NCBI GenBank assembly: GCA_024399065.1
Contig: JAKSIB010000019.1
Coordinates: 1-64,000 of the forward strand
Length of the DNA: 64,000 nucleotides
Direction of reading: 5' to 3'
Source: Fibrobacter sp.
Lineage (GTDB): Bacteria; Fibrobacterota; Fibrobacteria; Fibrobacterales; Fibrobacteraceae
The translations under genes and the position numbers were made by a program. Positions 53,151 to 61,433 of the stretch are shown here, in pieces. Under the pieces are notes generated by a model, which searched no databases, was not told the DNA's origin, and saw only the letters and a list, made by a program, of their open reading frames with translations. Every line of letters begins with the position of its first letter. The stretch's first letter is position 1.

Positions 53151-54164
53151 TTATTCCCAGTTTTCAGCCTTGAGCTCGCGACCCCAGATTTCATCGAAGA
53201 CATCCTTAACAGTCTTGCCACCATAGAGCAATGCGTACACGCCGTTAACGATAGGCATATCCACACCAAGTTTATCAGCCAAAGCCTTAGTGCTGCGGCA
53301 GGTCGGAACGCCTTCTGCGATCATCTTCATGCCACCAAGAACCTGATCAATGGTTTCGCCCTTACCGATGTGTTCACCCACATAGCGGTTACGGCTGTGC
53401 TGAGAAAGGCAGGTCACAATCAAGTCACCCATACCGGCAAGGCCAGCGAAGGTTTCGGGATTGGCGCCCATAGCCTTACCCAAGCGGCACATTTCTGCCT
53501 GACCACGAGTGAGGAGAGCTGCACGGGTATTATCGCCAGCGCCGATGCCGTAGAGAACGCCGGAAGCAATTGCAATCACGTTCTTCACGGAACCGCAAAG
53601 TTCAACACCGATAATATCGGTAGAAGTATAGACGCGGAGGTAGGAGCAGCTCATTGCCTGCTGGACAAGCTTTGCAGAGTCCTCGTTAGTAGAGGCTGCA
53701 ACGATAGCGGTCAACACATGACGGCTAACTTCTTCAGCATGGGAAGGACCACTAAAGGCAACCATCTTGTCGTCGGTGAGCCAAGGAACCTTTTCAAGGA
53801 GAACTTCGCTCATGAGCTGGTTGGTACCTTCGAGAATACCCTTGGTAGCGCAAACCACAACCGGTTCCTTACCCTTTTCCGGAGTCCACTTACCAAGATT
53901 TTCGGCAACACCACCCATGAACTGGGACGGCACCACGATCATGACCATTTCAGCACCATCGAGAGCTGCGTTCATATCGGTGGTATACTTGAAATCGGCC
54001 GGGAAAATCACACCAGGAAGCTTATCCTTGTACTGGTGTTCGGTAGAGAGCAAGTCTACTTCAGCCTGAGAGTTTGTCCAAAATGTAATGTCGTTCTTAT
54101 TTTCGTAAATCACCTGACCCAGGGTAAGACCCCAGCCACCAGTACCCAAAACTGTAACTTTCAT
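53151..54164 (-). CDS. gpsA: NAD(P)-dependent glycerol-3-phosphate dehydrogenase
   Basis: Reduces dihydroxyacetone phosphate to sn-glycerol-3-phosphate, the backbone for phospholipids. At 337 residues it is of usual length. It has the nucleotide-binding VTVLGTGGWGLTLG at the start, VVPSQFMGGV, CATKGILEGTNQLMSEVL, FSGPSHAEEV and the catalytic lysine region ELCGSVKNVIAIASGVLYG. AGAGG lies eight bases before the ATG. It is the third gene of der-plsY-gpsA, directly supplying the substrate of PlsY. The glycerol-3-phosphate could also feed the TagD-like enzyme encoded at 26719-27153. Confidence 0.96.
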   Translation of the reverse strand: MKVTVLGTGGWGLTLGQVIYENKNDITFWTNSQAEVDLLSTEHQYKDKLPGVIFPADFKYTTDMNAALDGAEMVMIVVPSQFMGGVAENLGKWTPEKGKEPVVVCATKGILEGTNQLMSEVLLEKVPWLTDDKMVAFSGPSHAEEVSRHVLTAIVAASTNEDSAKLVQQAMSCSYLRVYTSTDIIGVELCGSVKNVIAIASGVLYGIGAGDNTRAALLTRGQAEMCRLGKAMGANPETFAGLAGMGDLIVTCLSQHSRNRYVGEHIGKGETIDQVLGGMKMIAEGVPTCRSTKALADKLGVDMPIVNGVYALLYGGKTVKDVFDEIWGRELKAENWE

Positions 54165-54227
54165 TGTGAAAACCTCTTTTTTGTAATCTACATAATTAAT
54201 GAGAAATAAAGTACTTTCAGCGTATTT

Positions 54228-54950
54228 TTATGCTTTCGGTGCCTCGGATTCATTTGTTTGAGCAATTTCAGCACCCTTCGGGGTCTTGCGCTTGCTACCA
54301 AAGCCATTTTCGGTACCATTCATCAAACGCTTGATGTTACCACGATGCTTGATGATAATGAAAATGCCGATCAAGGAAGTAACAATTGCCAGAGGCAAGG
54401 TGAAGTGGTCGTACACCGGATAAGGCGCGCCGCAGTAGCCCATGACAGACAGGACCACCAACATAGCGCAGGCACCAATGCTACCCACAGACACATACTT
54501 GGTGGAAACCGTAAGAACAATCCACACAGCGAACGCAGTAAGTGCGGTAACCGGGCAGAGGCAAAGGAACACACCGAGAGCAGCGAGAACGCCCTTACCA
54601 CCACGGAAGCCGGCAAAGCAAGTGTAGCTGTGGCCCAAGATTACCAGGAGGCCGGCAACCAGGGGAACCCAGTAAGTGTAATCGGCACCGCCGGCTGCAA
54701 CCTGGGCTTCACACATCTTCATGGCGATGAAAGGACCAAAGAAGCCCTTCAGCAAATCCATGAAGACTACGGGAAGAGCGGGCTTCCAACCAAGCACACG
54801 GAAGGTGTTGGTCAAGCCGGCATTCTTGGAACCGTAGTCACGGATATCAAAGTTTTTTCCTTTCGCGAGTTTTGCGATCCAGATTGCGCTGGGGATCGCC
54901 CCCAACACGTATGCTATTGGAAGACTCAGTAAACTGTTCAAGTTCTTCAT
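54228..54950 (-). CDS. plsY: Glycerol-3-phosphate acyltransferase PlsY
   Basis: Membrane enzyme that acylates glycerol-3-phosphate from acyl-phosphate, the first committed step to phosphatidic acid. Of 240 residues: a first helix with AYVLGAIPSAIWIAKL, then the phosphate-binding IRDYGSKNAGLTNTFRVLGW, then GHSYTCFAGFRGGKGVLAALG, and a last basic tail. All three PlsY motifs are present. The ATG at 54950 lies 104 bases inside der in another frame. A TTG nine bases further in, with AAGGA at better spacing, is an alternative start. The helix before the first motif must come from the overlap, so the overlap is real with either choice. Confidence 0.92.
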   Translation of the reverse strand: MKNLNSLLSLPIAYVLGAIPSAIWIAKLAKGKNFDIRDYGSKNAGLTNTFRVLGWKPALPVVFMDLLKGFFGPFIAMKMCEAQVAAGGADYTYWVPLVAGLLVILGHSYTCFAGFRGGKGVLAALGVFLCLCPVTALTAFAVWIVLTVSTKYVSVGSIGACAMLVVLSVMGYCGAPYPVYDHFTLPLAIVTSLIGIFIIIKHRGNIKRLMNGTENGFGSKRKTPKGAEIAQTNESEAPKA

Positions 54951-56283
54951 CCTTTCTAAGGGTTAATTTCATATCGAAGTTCAAGCGGAGGGGAGCACCC
55001 TGCAGCTGGAATTCTTCGTAAAACTTTTTCATGAGGTAGCGCTTGTAGGATTCTGCCACAAGATCCGGAGTACGGGTTTCGATGGCGATCACAGGCGGTT
55101 CCACCATAATCTGGCAAGCGCGGGTCAGCTGCACAACACGGGCGTTCTGGCTGGGCACCGGATTTTCTTCAATGAACTTTGCAAAGGCGGCGGCAACATT
55201 ATCGCGACCAAGCACACGGCGGCAGTTTGCATAAACTGTCTGGATTGCCTGGATAACACGGCTTACGCGCTGACCTTCCTTGGCGCTGATGCTGAGGATG
55301 GGAACATATTCCAACATAGGTTCACGTTCCAACATTTCCTTGACCATATGGTCGAAAGATTTTTCAGTCTTGTCCGGAAGAATGTCCCACTTGTTAAGCA
55401 CAAGCACAAGACCCTTACCAGCCTTACGGATATCGGTAATAATGCGGAAATCCTGGACTTCAAGACCGCGGGTGCAATCCACCATCAAAACGGAAACGTC
55501 GGATCGGCGGATACTTTCCAAAGTACGCATGTTACTGAAGATTTCAACTTCATCATCCACCTTGGCCTTCTTGCGGAGACCTGCGGTATCAGTAACAACA
55601 AACTTCTTGCCATCCACCACGAAATCGCAGTCGATGGAATCGCGAGTCGTGCCCGGAATATCGCTAACAACTGCACGGTCTTCATTAAGAAGACGATTCA
55701 GCAATGTGCTCTTACCTGCATTGGGGCGGCCAAGAATGGCAAAGCGAATGGGACGTTCTTCCTTGCGTTCTCCGCGTACCGGAGTAGGCAACACGGCAAT
55801 GACTTCATCAAGAAGAGAAAGGCAGGCATAACCAGTCAAGGCACTGATAGTGCGAGGCTGACCAAAGCCAAGTTTCAGGAATTCATAGCTTTCCTGACGG
55901 TCCTGACCATTCTCGCTCTTGTTTGCAACAAGAATAACCTTCTTATCCAACTTACGGATAAGACGAGCGAACTGCTGGTCCAGCTTGGTAATACCCACAC
56001 GGACATCCACCATGAAAAGAACCAAGTCGGATTCTTCAACGGCGTTGAAAATCTGGGTGCGAACGCTGTCGGCCAAGACATCGATGGTATCATCGGGCAA
56101 GAATCCGCCAGTATCCACCACCGTAAATTCATGTCCCTTAAAATTTGCAACCTGGTAATGACGGTCGCGGGTAACGCCATCGCGGTCACTGACCACGGCG
56201 GCTCGACGACCGAGGATTCGGTTGAAAAGGGAGGACTTACCCACGTTGGGGCGTCCAATGATACATACAATAGGTAACTTCAT
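54847..56283 (-). CDS. der: Ribosome-assembly GTPase Der (EngA)
   Basis: Tandem-GTPase that helps assemble the 50S subunit. Of 478 residues: first G domain with GRPNVGKSS (10-18), VTRDR and DTGGF, second with GRPNAGKST, GTTRDS and DTAGL, both with NKxD-type motifs (NKSE, NKWD), then the KH-like domain ending in QGAPLRLNFDMKLTL. NKSE in the first domain has Glu where Asp is usual. The last roughly 34 residues are charged, go beyond the usual end of the family and are encoded in the overlap with plsY. No Shine-Dalgarno precedes the ATG. Confidence 0.96.
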   Translation of the reverse strand: MKLPIVCIIGRPNVGKSSLFNRILGRRAAVVSDRDGVTRDRHYQVANFKGHEFTVVDTGGFLPDDTIDVLADSVRTQIFNAVEESDLVLFMVDVRVGITKLDQQFARLIRKLDKKVILVANKSENGQDRQESYEFLKLGFGQPRTISALTGYACLSLLDEVIAVLPTPVRGERKEERPIRFAILGRPNAGKSTLLNRLLNEDRAVVSDIPGTTRDSIDCDFVVDGKKFVVTDTAGLRKKAKVDDEVEIFSNMRTLESIRRSDVSVLMVDCTRGLEVQDFRIITDIRKAGKGLVLVLNKWDILPDKTEKSFDHMVKEMLEREPMLEYVPILSISAKEGQRVSRVIQAIQTVYANCRRVLGRDNVAAAFAKFIEENPVPSQNARVVQLTRACQIMVEPPVIAIETRTPDLVAESYKRYLMKKFYEEFQLQGAPLRLNFDMKLTLRKDEELEQFTESSNSIRVGGDPQRNLDRKTRERKKL

Positions 56284-56297
56284 TGGCTCTAAATATA
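56284..56297 (-). promoter_or_regulatory. Possible -10 element just ahead of der
   Basis: TATATT on the minus strand at 56297-56292 lies eight bases before the der ATG, with no Shine-Dalgarno between them. As with mutL, this would place the transcript start at or next to the start codon. No good -35 is seen. Confidence 0.28.
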
Positions 56298-56408
56298 GAA
56301 AAAGACAAGAACCGAGAAAAAAACGCCCTTATTTAAAAAGATTTTTTGACCTCAAATCACAGTTTTTTGCAACTTTAAATTTTTTCGCCGTTTTGTATCA
56401 TAAACCTA

Positions 56409-56437
56409 TTGACACGTGATACAAAAGAACTTATATT
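56409..56437 (+). promoter_or_regulatory. Sigma-70-type promoter for the three-repeat surface lipoprotein
   Basis: TTGACA (56409-56414) and TATATT (56432-56437) are separated by 17 bases, close to the ideal housekeeping promoter. Transcription would start near 56444 and give a leader of about 160 bases before the gene at 56603. Confidence 0.7.
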
Positions 56438-56602
56438 CCTTTACGGGTTAGGAGGTATTCAATGCTATCTTAAAAATTTTTCAAATCTATCCTCGTTCAT
56501 CTCTCCTGAAAAAAAGGACTCGCCAAGAGTTCCTTAACGGGTATTCTTGGCGAGAAAATTTTCAAACATACACACATAATTTCAATAAAACTTGGGGGTT
56601 TT
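56438..56602 (+). promoter_or_regulatory. Structured 5' leader with mini-ORF and stem-loop
   Basis: Part of the 319-base gene-free stretch 56284-56602. A perfect Shine-Dalgarno TAGGAGGT (56449-56456) is followed by ATG CTA TCT TAA, a three-residue frame at 56462-56473. Further on, a 10-bp perfect stem (56519-56528 with 56545-56554) encloses a 16-base loop. The loop contains TTCCTTAACGGGT, a near-copy of TTCCTTTACGGGT at about 56436. A/T-rich sequence follows the stem. It fits no riboswitch family I know. The rest of the stretch (56298-56408) shows nothing further. Confidence 0.45.
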
Positions 56603-58975
56603 ATGAAGGTCTCAAAACTTGCATTGGGATTAGTTTCTCCAATGTTGCTCACCGCTTGTAGCGAAATGATGGACAACGAAGTCGTCGCTTCCACCCTGTC
56701 AAACGCTGCTGCAGTTTGCAATGCTGATAACAACAACGACGTTTGGTTTTCCTCAAAGGACAACGCCTATTTCTCTTGTCAAAATGGTTCCTGGCACAAA
56801 ACAGAAGTGGTAGCCTCTGTTCGTACTCCGGAAGAAGCTTCGGGCAAGATTGAAGTACCCAACGCTGAAAAGAACTACGCAGAAATGCCGCAAATTCCTA
56901 TGAGTTGCGACATTGATGGCGATAAGTACAAAATCACAAAGGATTGGAGCGTATACCAGTGCCAATACGGCCTTTGGGTATTGGTCGCCGAAGACTGGGA
57001 TGTGGGCCCAGTCATGAGTAGCAGCAGTAGCTACAATCCGAATCATGGCAACCACCTCTATCTGCCAAACGCCATGTGGCGCGGTGACGAAAGCATCTAT
57101 CAAATTGAAACCGGAATGGACAACGGCTCCGAAACTTCTGGCTACTGGTTCTCTTTCAGCGATGACGCAGACGGAGGCATGTCCCAAATTATTTGGCCCG
57201 TAAACATCGGAAACGATTACAGTGAATTCGCATTAGATCCTATCATCGACTACTGCGAAGGTCTTTGCGGCACCTACGAACTCAATAAGGGGACCTTAAC
57301 CTTCGCCCCCTTTGCAGGTGTTGGCTTCAACGTTGCGGGAGAAGATGATTACGGAATGCCCGTCAGCGCCGACATTTCTTCCTGGGGCGGCATTTGCGTC
57401 ACATACAGCGCAGACATTCCTGTTAAATTGGAATTGGTCATGGACGATCCCCACGAAGCTGAACTCGATTTCGACCACCCTATCGTACTGATGCCCAAGG
57501 CAACAACAGATGCTCAGAAATGTTACGATTGGTCTAGATTCAAGCAAGAAGGTTGGGGTTCCGGAAAGATTACCGGTGAAGATGCTAGCCAAAAGACAGC
57601 ATCCATTCGATTCTCCTTCGCGGGACCTAGCGGTTCTAAGGGCAAATTCAACATCCTTTCTATTGGACGTTATAATGAAAACAGCAACAGCACACCTATT
57701 CAGAGTTCTTCCTCCTCTCACGAAGAGCTGAGTGTACAGCCTTGTTTCACTAAGGACGACATGTTCTGCCACGGAGAAAACAACGTCGTCAATACCGGAT
57801 TCAAGAACAACCAGGCCGGTTACTTGTTTGAATACAACGACGAAATTGACGGAGGCAAGTCTGCTTTCATCTGGCCCGTTGAATTGGACAAAAAGTCTGA
57901 CAATGCCTATGCTCCCATCATCGACCACTGCGACGGACTCTGCGGTTCCCTTCTGTTGGATAGGGGAACCATGTATTACGATCCGTTCACCAGCATCGGA
58001 TTCCGCGTAGCAGGTATCGACAAGTCTGGCGAGCCCATTTCTGCCGACATTTCCAACTGGGGTGGCATATGTCTTTCCTACCAGTCAGATGCCGCCATCT
58101 CCATGGAAATTGGCTACGACGAAGCCAACGAAGCTGAAGTTGGTTTTGACGTGCCGTTTGTAAGTCTTCCCAAAGCCAGCAATGGCACGCAGAAATGCTT
58201 TACCTGGAGCCAATTCAAGCAGGCCGGCTGGGGTACGAAAAAAATCGCACCCGAAGACAACGCAAAGAACGTAACCGCAATCCGCATTAAGTTCCAGGCC
58301 AAAACCGGCACCACTGCAAATTTCCGCATTGACGCCGTATCCAAGTACAACACCGTTTACCCGCCCGTACAGCCCAAAGGCTTTTTCTGGAACGGAACAG
58401 AAAGTGTCTATCAAATTGACACCGGCCTTGACTACGGCATGGAAGATTCCGGCTACTGGTATGAATTCGGTACTGACAGCAAGAAAACCTTCATTAAGTG
58501 GCCGGTAGATAAGGGTAACGGATACAGCGAAGAAGCAATGGATCCGATTATCGAATACTGCGGCGGCGTTTGCGGCACCGTTACTACAAAGAAGACCCTT
58601 TTTGGTAACACAAGTCAGAAAGTCGGTATCGCTTTTAACGTTGCAGGAACTGATGAAATCGGTAGCGTCATGACTGCAGACGCATCCAGTTGGAACGGCA
58701 TTTGCGTTACCTACACAGCTAGCGAAGCTTTTAGCATGGAATTAAGCATGGGCGATCTTGACGAAGTCCTAAACAACGATCTTCCTGCAGTTACCATCCC
58801 TAAGGCAGCTTCCGAAGCAAAGGTTTGCTACGCATGGGACCAGTTTAAGGGTTCAAAGTGGAGTCAGGTAAGCAAGGACTTTGCAGAAAACCTTGCATCC
58901 GTTCGTTTTGCATTCACTCCCGCAAAGAACAAGAACATCAACTTCAACATCATTGAAGTTTCCAGCAACAACTAA
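56603..58975 (+). CDS. Surface lipoprotein with three tandem cysteine-bearing repeats
   Basis: A 790-residue lipoprotein (signal ending LLTAC, C19). Residues 39-130 hold two short modules with a Cys pair and a G-x-W (SCQNGSWHK, QCQYGLWVL). A serine linker follows, then three repeats of about 190 residues (158-356, 395-581, 596-786). Each repeat has GYWxxF, an I-x-WPV strand, DPIIDYCEGLCGT-type and SSWGGICVTY-type segments, and KCxxWSQFKQ. The repeats look like carbohydrate-binding jelly-roll domains (CBM-like, disulfide-linked), but no catalytic domain is present. A serine linker also separates repeats 1 and 2. Likely a cell-surface binding protein, and glycan binding is inference. It has its own promoter and terminator. 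Confidence 0.75.
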   Translation: MKVSKLALGLVSPMLLTACSEMMDNEVVASTLSNAAAVCNADNNNDVWFSSKDNAYFSCQNGSWHKTEVVASVRTPEEASGKIEVPNAEKNYAEMPQIPMSCDIDGDKYKITKDWSVYQCQYGLWVLVAEDWDVGPVMSSSSSYNPNHGNHLYLPNAMWRGDESIYQIETGMDNGSETSGYWFSFSDDADGGMSQIIWPVNIGNDYSEFALDPIIDYCEGLCGTYELNKGTLTFAPFAGVGFNVAGEDDYGMPVSADISSWGGICVTYSADIPVKLELVMDDPHEAELDFDHPIVLMPKATTDAQKCYDWSRFKQEGWGSGKITGEDASQKTASIRFSFAGPSGSKGKFNILSIGRYNENSNSTPIQSSSSSHEELSVQPCFTKDDMFCHGENNVVNTGFKNNQAGYLFEYNDEIDGGKSAFIWPVELDKKSDNAYAPIIDHCDGLCGSLLLDRGTMYYDPFTSIGFRVAGIDKSGEPISADISNWGGICLSYQSDAAISMEIGYDEANEAEVGFDVPFVSLPKASNGTQKCFTWSQFKQAGWGTKKIAPEDNAKNVTAIRIKFQAKTGTTANFRIDAVSKYNTVYPPVQPKGFFWNGTESVYQIDTGLDYGMEDSGYWYEFGTDSKKTFIKWPVDKGNGYSEEAMDPIIEYCGGVCGTVTTKKTLFGNTSQKVGIAFNVAGTDEIGSVMTADASSWNGICVTYTASEAFSMELSMGDLDEVLNNDLPAVTIPKAASEAKVCYAWDQFKGSKWSQVSKDFAENLASVRFAFTPAKNKNINFNIIEVSSNN

Positions 58976-58995
58976 GTTTCCCTAGTACCAAAACG

Positions 58996-59028
58996 AGCAA
59001 CGTCGGATTTTTTTCCGGCGTTGTTTTT
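58996..59028 (+). terminator. Terminator after the surface lipoprotein gene
   Basis: A 10-bp stem with one G-T pair (58999-59007 area with 59014-59022) has a T-only loop and is followed by a T run. It lies 25 bases past the stop codon. The minus side has no strong T run, so mutT may not be ended here. Confidence 0.7.
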
Positions 59029-59428
59029 AATTAATTTCTTCAAGCTTTTCTACCACAGCAATATCAGCCGGAAGCCAATTCACGGAGCGGAGTTCTTGTT
59101 TGGTAAGCCAGCAGGCGGATTCGTGTTCCAACAACGTCAATTCGCCGGAAAGGATCTTGCAGAAATAGCAGTGCATGGTAATGTGGCGACCAGGGTAATC
59201 GTGTTCTACGGTTGTGATAAAATCACCCACTTTCACATCAACGGCCAGTTCTTCTTTGAACTCGCGAGCCAGAGCCTGCTCCGGAGTTTCTCCCGGTTCT
59301 GTTTTTCCACCGGGGAATTCCCAGCCACCCTTGAAATCACCATAGCCACGCTGGGTGGCCAGGAACTTCTTTGAACCATCGGGACATTCATCAACAATAA
59401 CGCCAGCAACCACTTCTATTGTTTTCAT
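59027..59428 (-). CDS. mutT: MutT-type Nudix hydrolase (8-oxo-dGTP diphosphatase)
   Basis: A 133-residue Nudix enzyme that removes oxidised nucleotides such as 8-oxo-dGTP. The full Nudix box is present in GGKTEPGETPEQALAREF followed by KEELAVD (G-x5-E-x7-R-E-x2-E-E-x-G/D). The start VVAGVIVDECPDGSKKFLATQR and the FKGGWEFPGG loop match MutT/CTP pyrophosphohydrolase members. The C-terminal WLTKQELRSVNWLPAD is the usual ending. Substrate preference within this group varies, so the symbol is by resemblance. A single gene between two plus-strand surface protein genes. Confidence 0.88.
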   Translation of the reverse strand: MKTIEVVAGVIVDECPDGSKKFLATQRGYGDFKGGWEFPGGKTEPGETPEQALAREFKEELAVDVKVGDFITTVEHDYPGRHITMHCYFCKILSGELTLLEHESACWLTKQELRSVNWLPADIAVVEKLEEIN

Positions 59429-59502
59429 GCAGCCATATGTAGAAAAATTCGCTTTTTACGGCTAAAATGTTTTGACAAAAGAAAATGTCTTCAACAGTTT
59501 AC

Positions 59503-59531
59503 TTGACCAGAACCTTATTATAGGATATATT
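59503..59531 (+). promoter_or_regulatory. Sigma-70-type promoter for the DUF4832 protein
   Basis: TTGACC (59503-59508) and TATATT (59526-59531) with 17-base spacing. Transcription would start about 30 bases before the ATG at 59569. The same spacing and -10 appear at 56409-56437. Confidence 0.65.
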
Positions 59532-59568
59532 ACGTTATAGGCAATTTTGCCTTGGATGTGATGGGATT

Positions 59569-61221
59569 ATGAAAAAGACACTTTCTCTTTTAAGTGCCGC
59601 TTTGGTGGCTACTTCTTTCGCTGCGGATCGCGGCATTGCTTTAAACAAGACTATCGAAACATTGGAGCCCATGAAGGGCATCGTGTTCTGGCCCGATCAG
59701 GCCAAGAGCAACAAGGATTATTTGGGAGCCATTTCCCTTGAATTTTCCTATTGCCTCCCCTGTGCTGTAGTCACAGGAAAGACAGGCGACAAGCTGAATT
59801 ACGACTGGAGTTCTTTCGAAAAGATGCTGGATGACGTGGCCAGCCGCGGGCACCAGGCCATTGTTCGATTCCGCATAGAATACCCCAGCGAAACTATTAG
59901 AAATGCGCCCAACTGCACCCAGAACGTGAAGGGCGCCACCGCAGTTCCGCTATACATCAAGAATATGGCGGGCTACACGGAAACCTATTCCGAAGACCCA
60001 GGCGGAGATGGTCCTACTTACTACGCGGACTGGAGCAGTACAGAGCTGATGTGGTTCTACAAGCAGTTCTATACAGACTTTGCAGCCGCTTACGACAAGG
60101 ACCCGCGAATTGCCTTTGTGCAGGTGGGTTTTGGACACTGGGGCGAATACCACATTTACGGCACAACGAAAAAGTTCGGTGTCAACTTCGCCACCAAGGA
60201 TTACCAGGCTGAATTCCTGAAGCACGTGGCCGCTCAATTTACAGAAACGCCCTGGAGTGTTTCCATTGACGCTGCGGATAAGCAGTATTCTCCAGTGGTT
60301 GAAAGGGATGATTTGCTGGCGTTAAATTTCGGACTTTTTGATGATTCTTTCATGCACGCCGAACACGACACCACACAGGGCTACGGCGACAACGAAAGGA
60401 ACTGGCGAGACATGGGTCTGGACCGCTGGAAAACAGCACCCGGCGGCGGCGAAGTCAGCTACTATACGGAAAAGGACCAGCAGGAATTTTTGAATCCCGA
60501 CGGACTTTACGGCATCACCTGGGAACAAGCCGCCAGCAAGTACCACATGACTTACGTTATCGGTAACAACTCTCCCGATGGCAATTACGCCACCAAGGAA
60601 CGTCTCTACGAAGCTAGCTCCTTCGCCGGCTACAAGTTTGAAATTACCGCCTACACCGCCAACGAAAATTTCGCCTCGGTAACAGTAAAGAACATCGGCA
60701 TCGCCCCGCTGTATCACAACGCCTACGTCACCATCAAGGGCAAGCGCAGCGAAACATCTCTGAAAGGTTTAATTCCCGGCGAAGAAATCATCTGCAAGAT
60801 TGACGGCTTGAACATCGCAGCCGACGAAAATCCCGAACCCACCATTACCAGCGACAAGCTGCTGGAAGGCAAGACCATTCCCTACCAGGCAAAGCTGAAG
60901 GCAAGCGCACCGGTCGCAGAAAGCAGTTCCAGCAGCGCGACTTCCGTCAGTTCAAGCAGCTCCGAAGCAGAATCCCCATCGACCATCGAACGCGGCGCAA
61001 CCATTGCAGGCAGCATCTCGGCAATCCATAAGGACGGAAGCGTTTTAAACTTCGCCCCAACTGCAGGCCACTCCATCGTCATCACAGACATGCAGGGTAA
61101 GGTTCTTGTCCAGAAAAACGGCCTAACAACTTTCAATACAAATCGTCTGCCTCGAGGCCACTACATCGTCCATTACCGCAGCGCAAGTTTGAAAGAAACC
61201 ATGCCGATTACGGTGCGTTAA
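59569..61221 (+). CDS. Secreted DUF4832-type TIM-barrel protein with serine linker and sorting domain
   Basis: A 550-residue exported protein. The signal peptide ends SFAAD. The large first domain has KGIVFWPDQ, HQAIVRFRIEYPSE, then FVQVGFGHWGEYHIYG and FGLFDDSFMHAEHDTTQG. This matches the DUF4874/DUF4832 pair found in predicted glycoside-hydrolase-like TIM barrels. A beta domain follows (about 355-440), then a linker rich in serine (about 445-470). The last 65 residues (GHSIVITDMQGKVL, RLPRGHYIVHYR) look like a type IX secretion sorting domain. Probably a cell-surface glycan-active or glycan-binding protein. The catalytic residues cannot be named with confidence. Confidence 0.72.
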   Translation: MKKTLSLLSAALVATSFAADRGIALNKTIETLEPMKGIVFWPDQAKSNKDYLGAISLEFSYCLPCAVVTGKTGDKLNYDWSSFEKMLDDVASRGHQAIVRFRIEYPSETIRNAPNCTQNVKGATAVPLYIKNMAGYTETYSEDPGGDGPTYYADWSSTELMWFYKQFYTDFAAAYDKDPRIAFVQVGFGHWGEYHIYGTTKKFGVNFATKDYQAEFLKHVAAQFTETPWSVSIDAADKQYSPVVERDDLLALNFGLFDDSFMHAEHDTTQGYGDNERNWRDMGLDRWKTAPGGGEVSYYTEKDQQEFLNPDGLYGITWEQAASKYHMTYVIGNNSPDGNYATKERLYEASSFAGYKFEITAYTANENFASVTVKNIGIAPLYHNAYVTIKGKRSETSLKGLIPGEEIICKIDGLNIAADENPEPTITSDKLLEGKTIPYQAKLKASAPVAESSSSSATSVSSSSSEAESPSTIERGATIAGSISAIHKDGSVLNFAPTAGHSIVITDMQGKVLVQKNGLTTFNTNRLPRGHYIVHYRSASLKETMPITVR

Positions 61222-61254
61222 AGAAAATCCGTTGCAAAGGTCTATCTATATCAA

Positions 61255-61289
61255 TGAAAAGCAGCTCTATTCAATGGCTGTTTTTTTTA
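61255..61289 (+). terminator. Probable terminator after the DUF4832 gene
   Basis: CAGC pairs with GCTG around an 11-base loop, extended by AAAA with TTTT past a bulged G. Eight T follow directly. The stem is weaker than others here, but the T run is long. Confidence 0.5.
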
Positions 61290-61309
61290 CGTTTTTTTGG
61301 AAAAATTCT

Positions 61310-61374
61310 AAATGGCGCTCTTTGAGCGCATTTAGTTCGGCTCGGATATGCCAAATTGTGTAAACACATTTGGC
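61310..61374 (+). promoter_or_regulatory. Two stem-loops in the valS leader
   Basis: The first stem is GCGCTC-TTT-GAGCGC (61315-61329), extended by AAAT with ATTT across a bulge. The second pairs GCCAAAT-GTG with CAC-ATTTGGC (61350-61374) with one bulged T. Both lie 60-120 bases before the valS ATG. No T-box specifier loop or T-box sequence was recognised. They may be an attenuator, a protein-binding leader or simply a second terminator. Confidence 0.35.
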
Positions 61375-61433
61375 GCATTTCTCACCTTTTTCTAAATTTG
61401 CCCACATTAAGAAATTATTTGTGGAAATAAATT

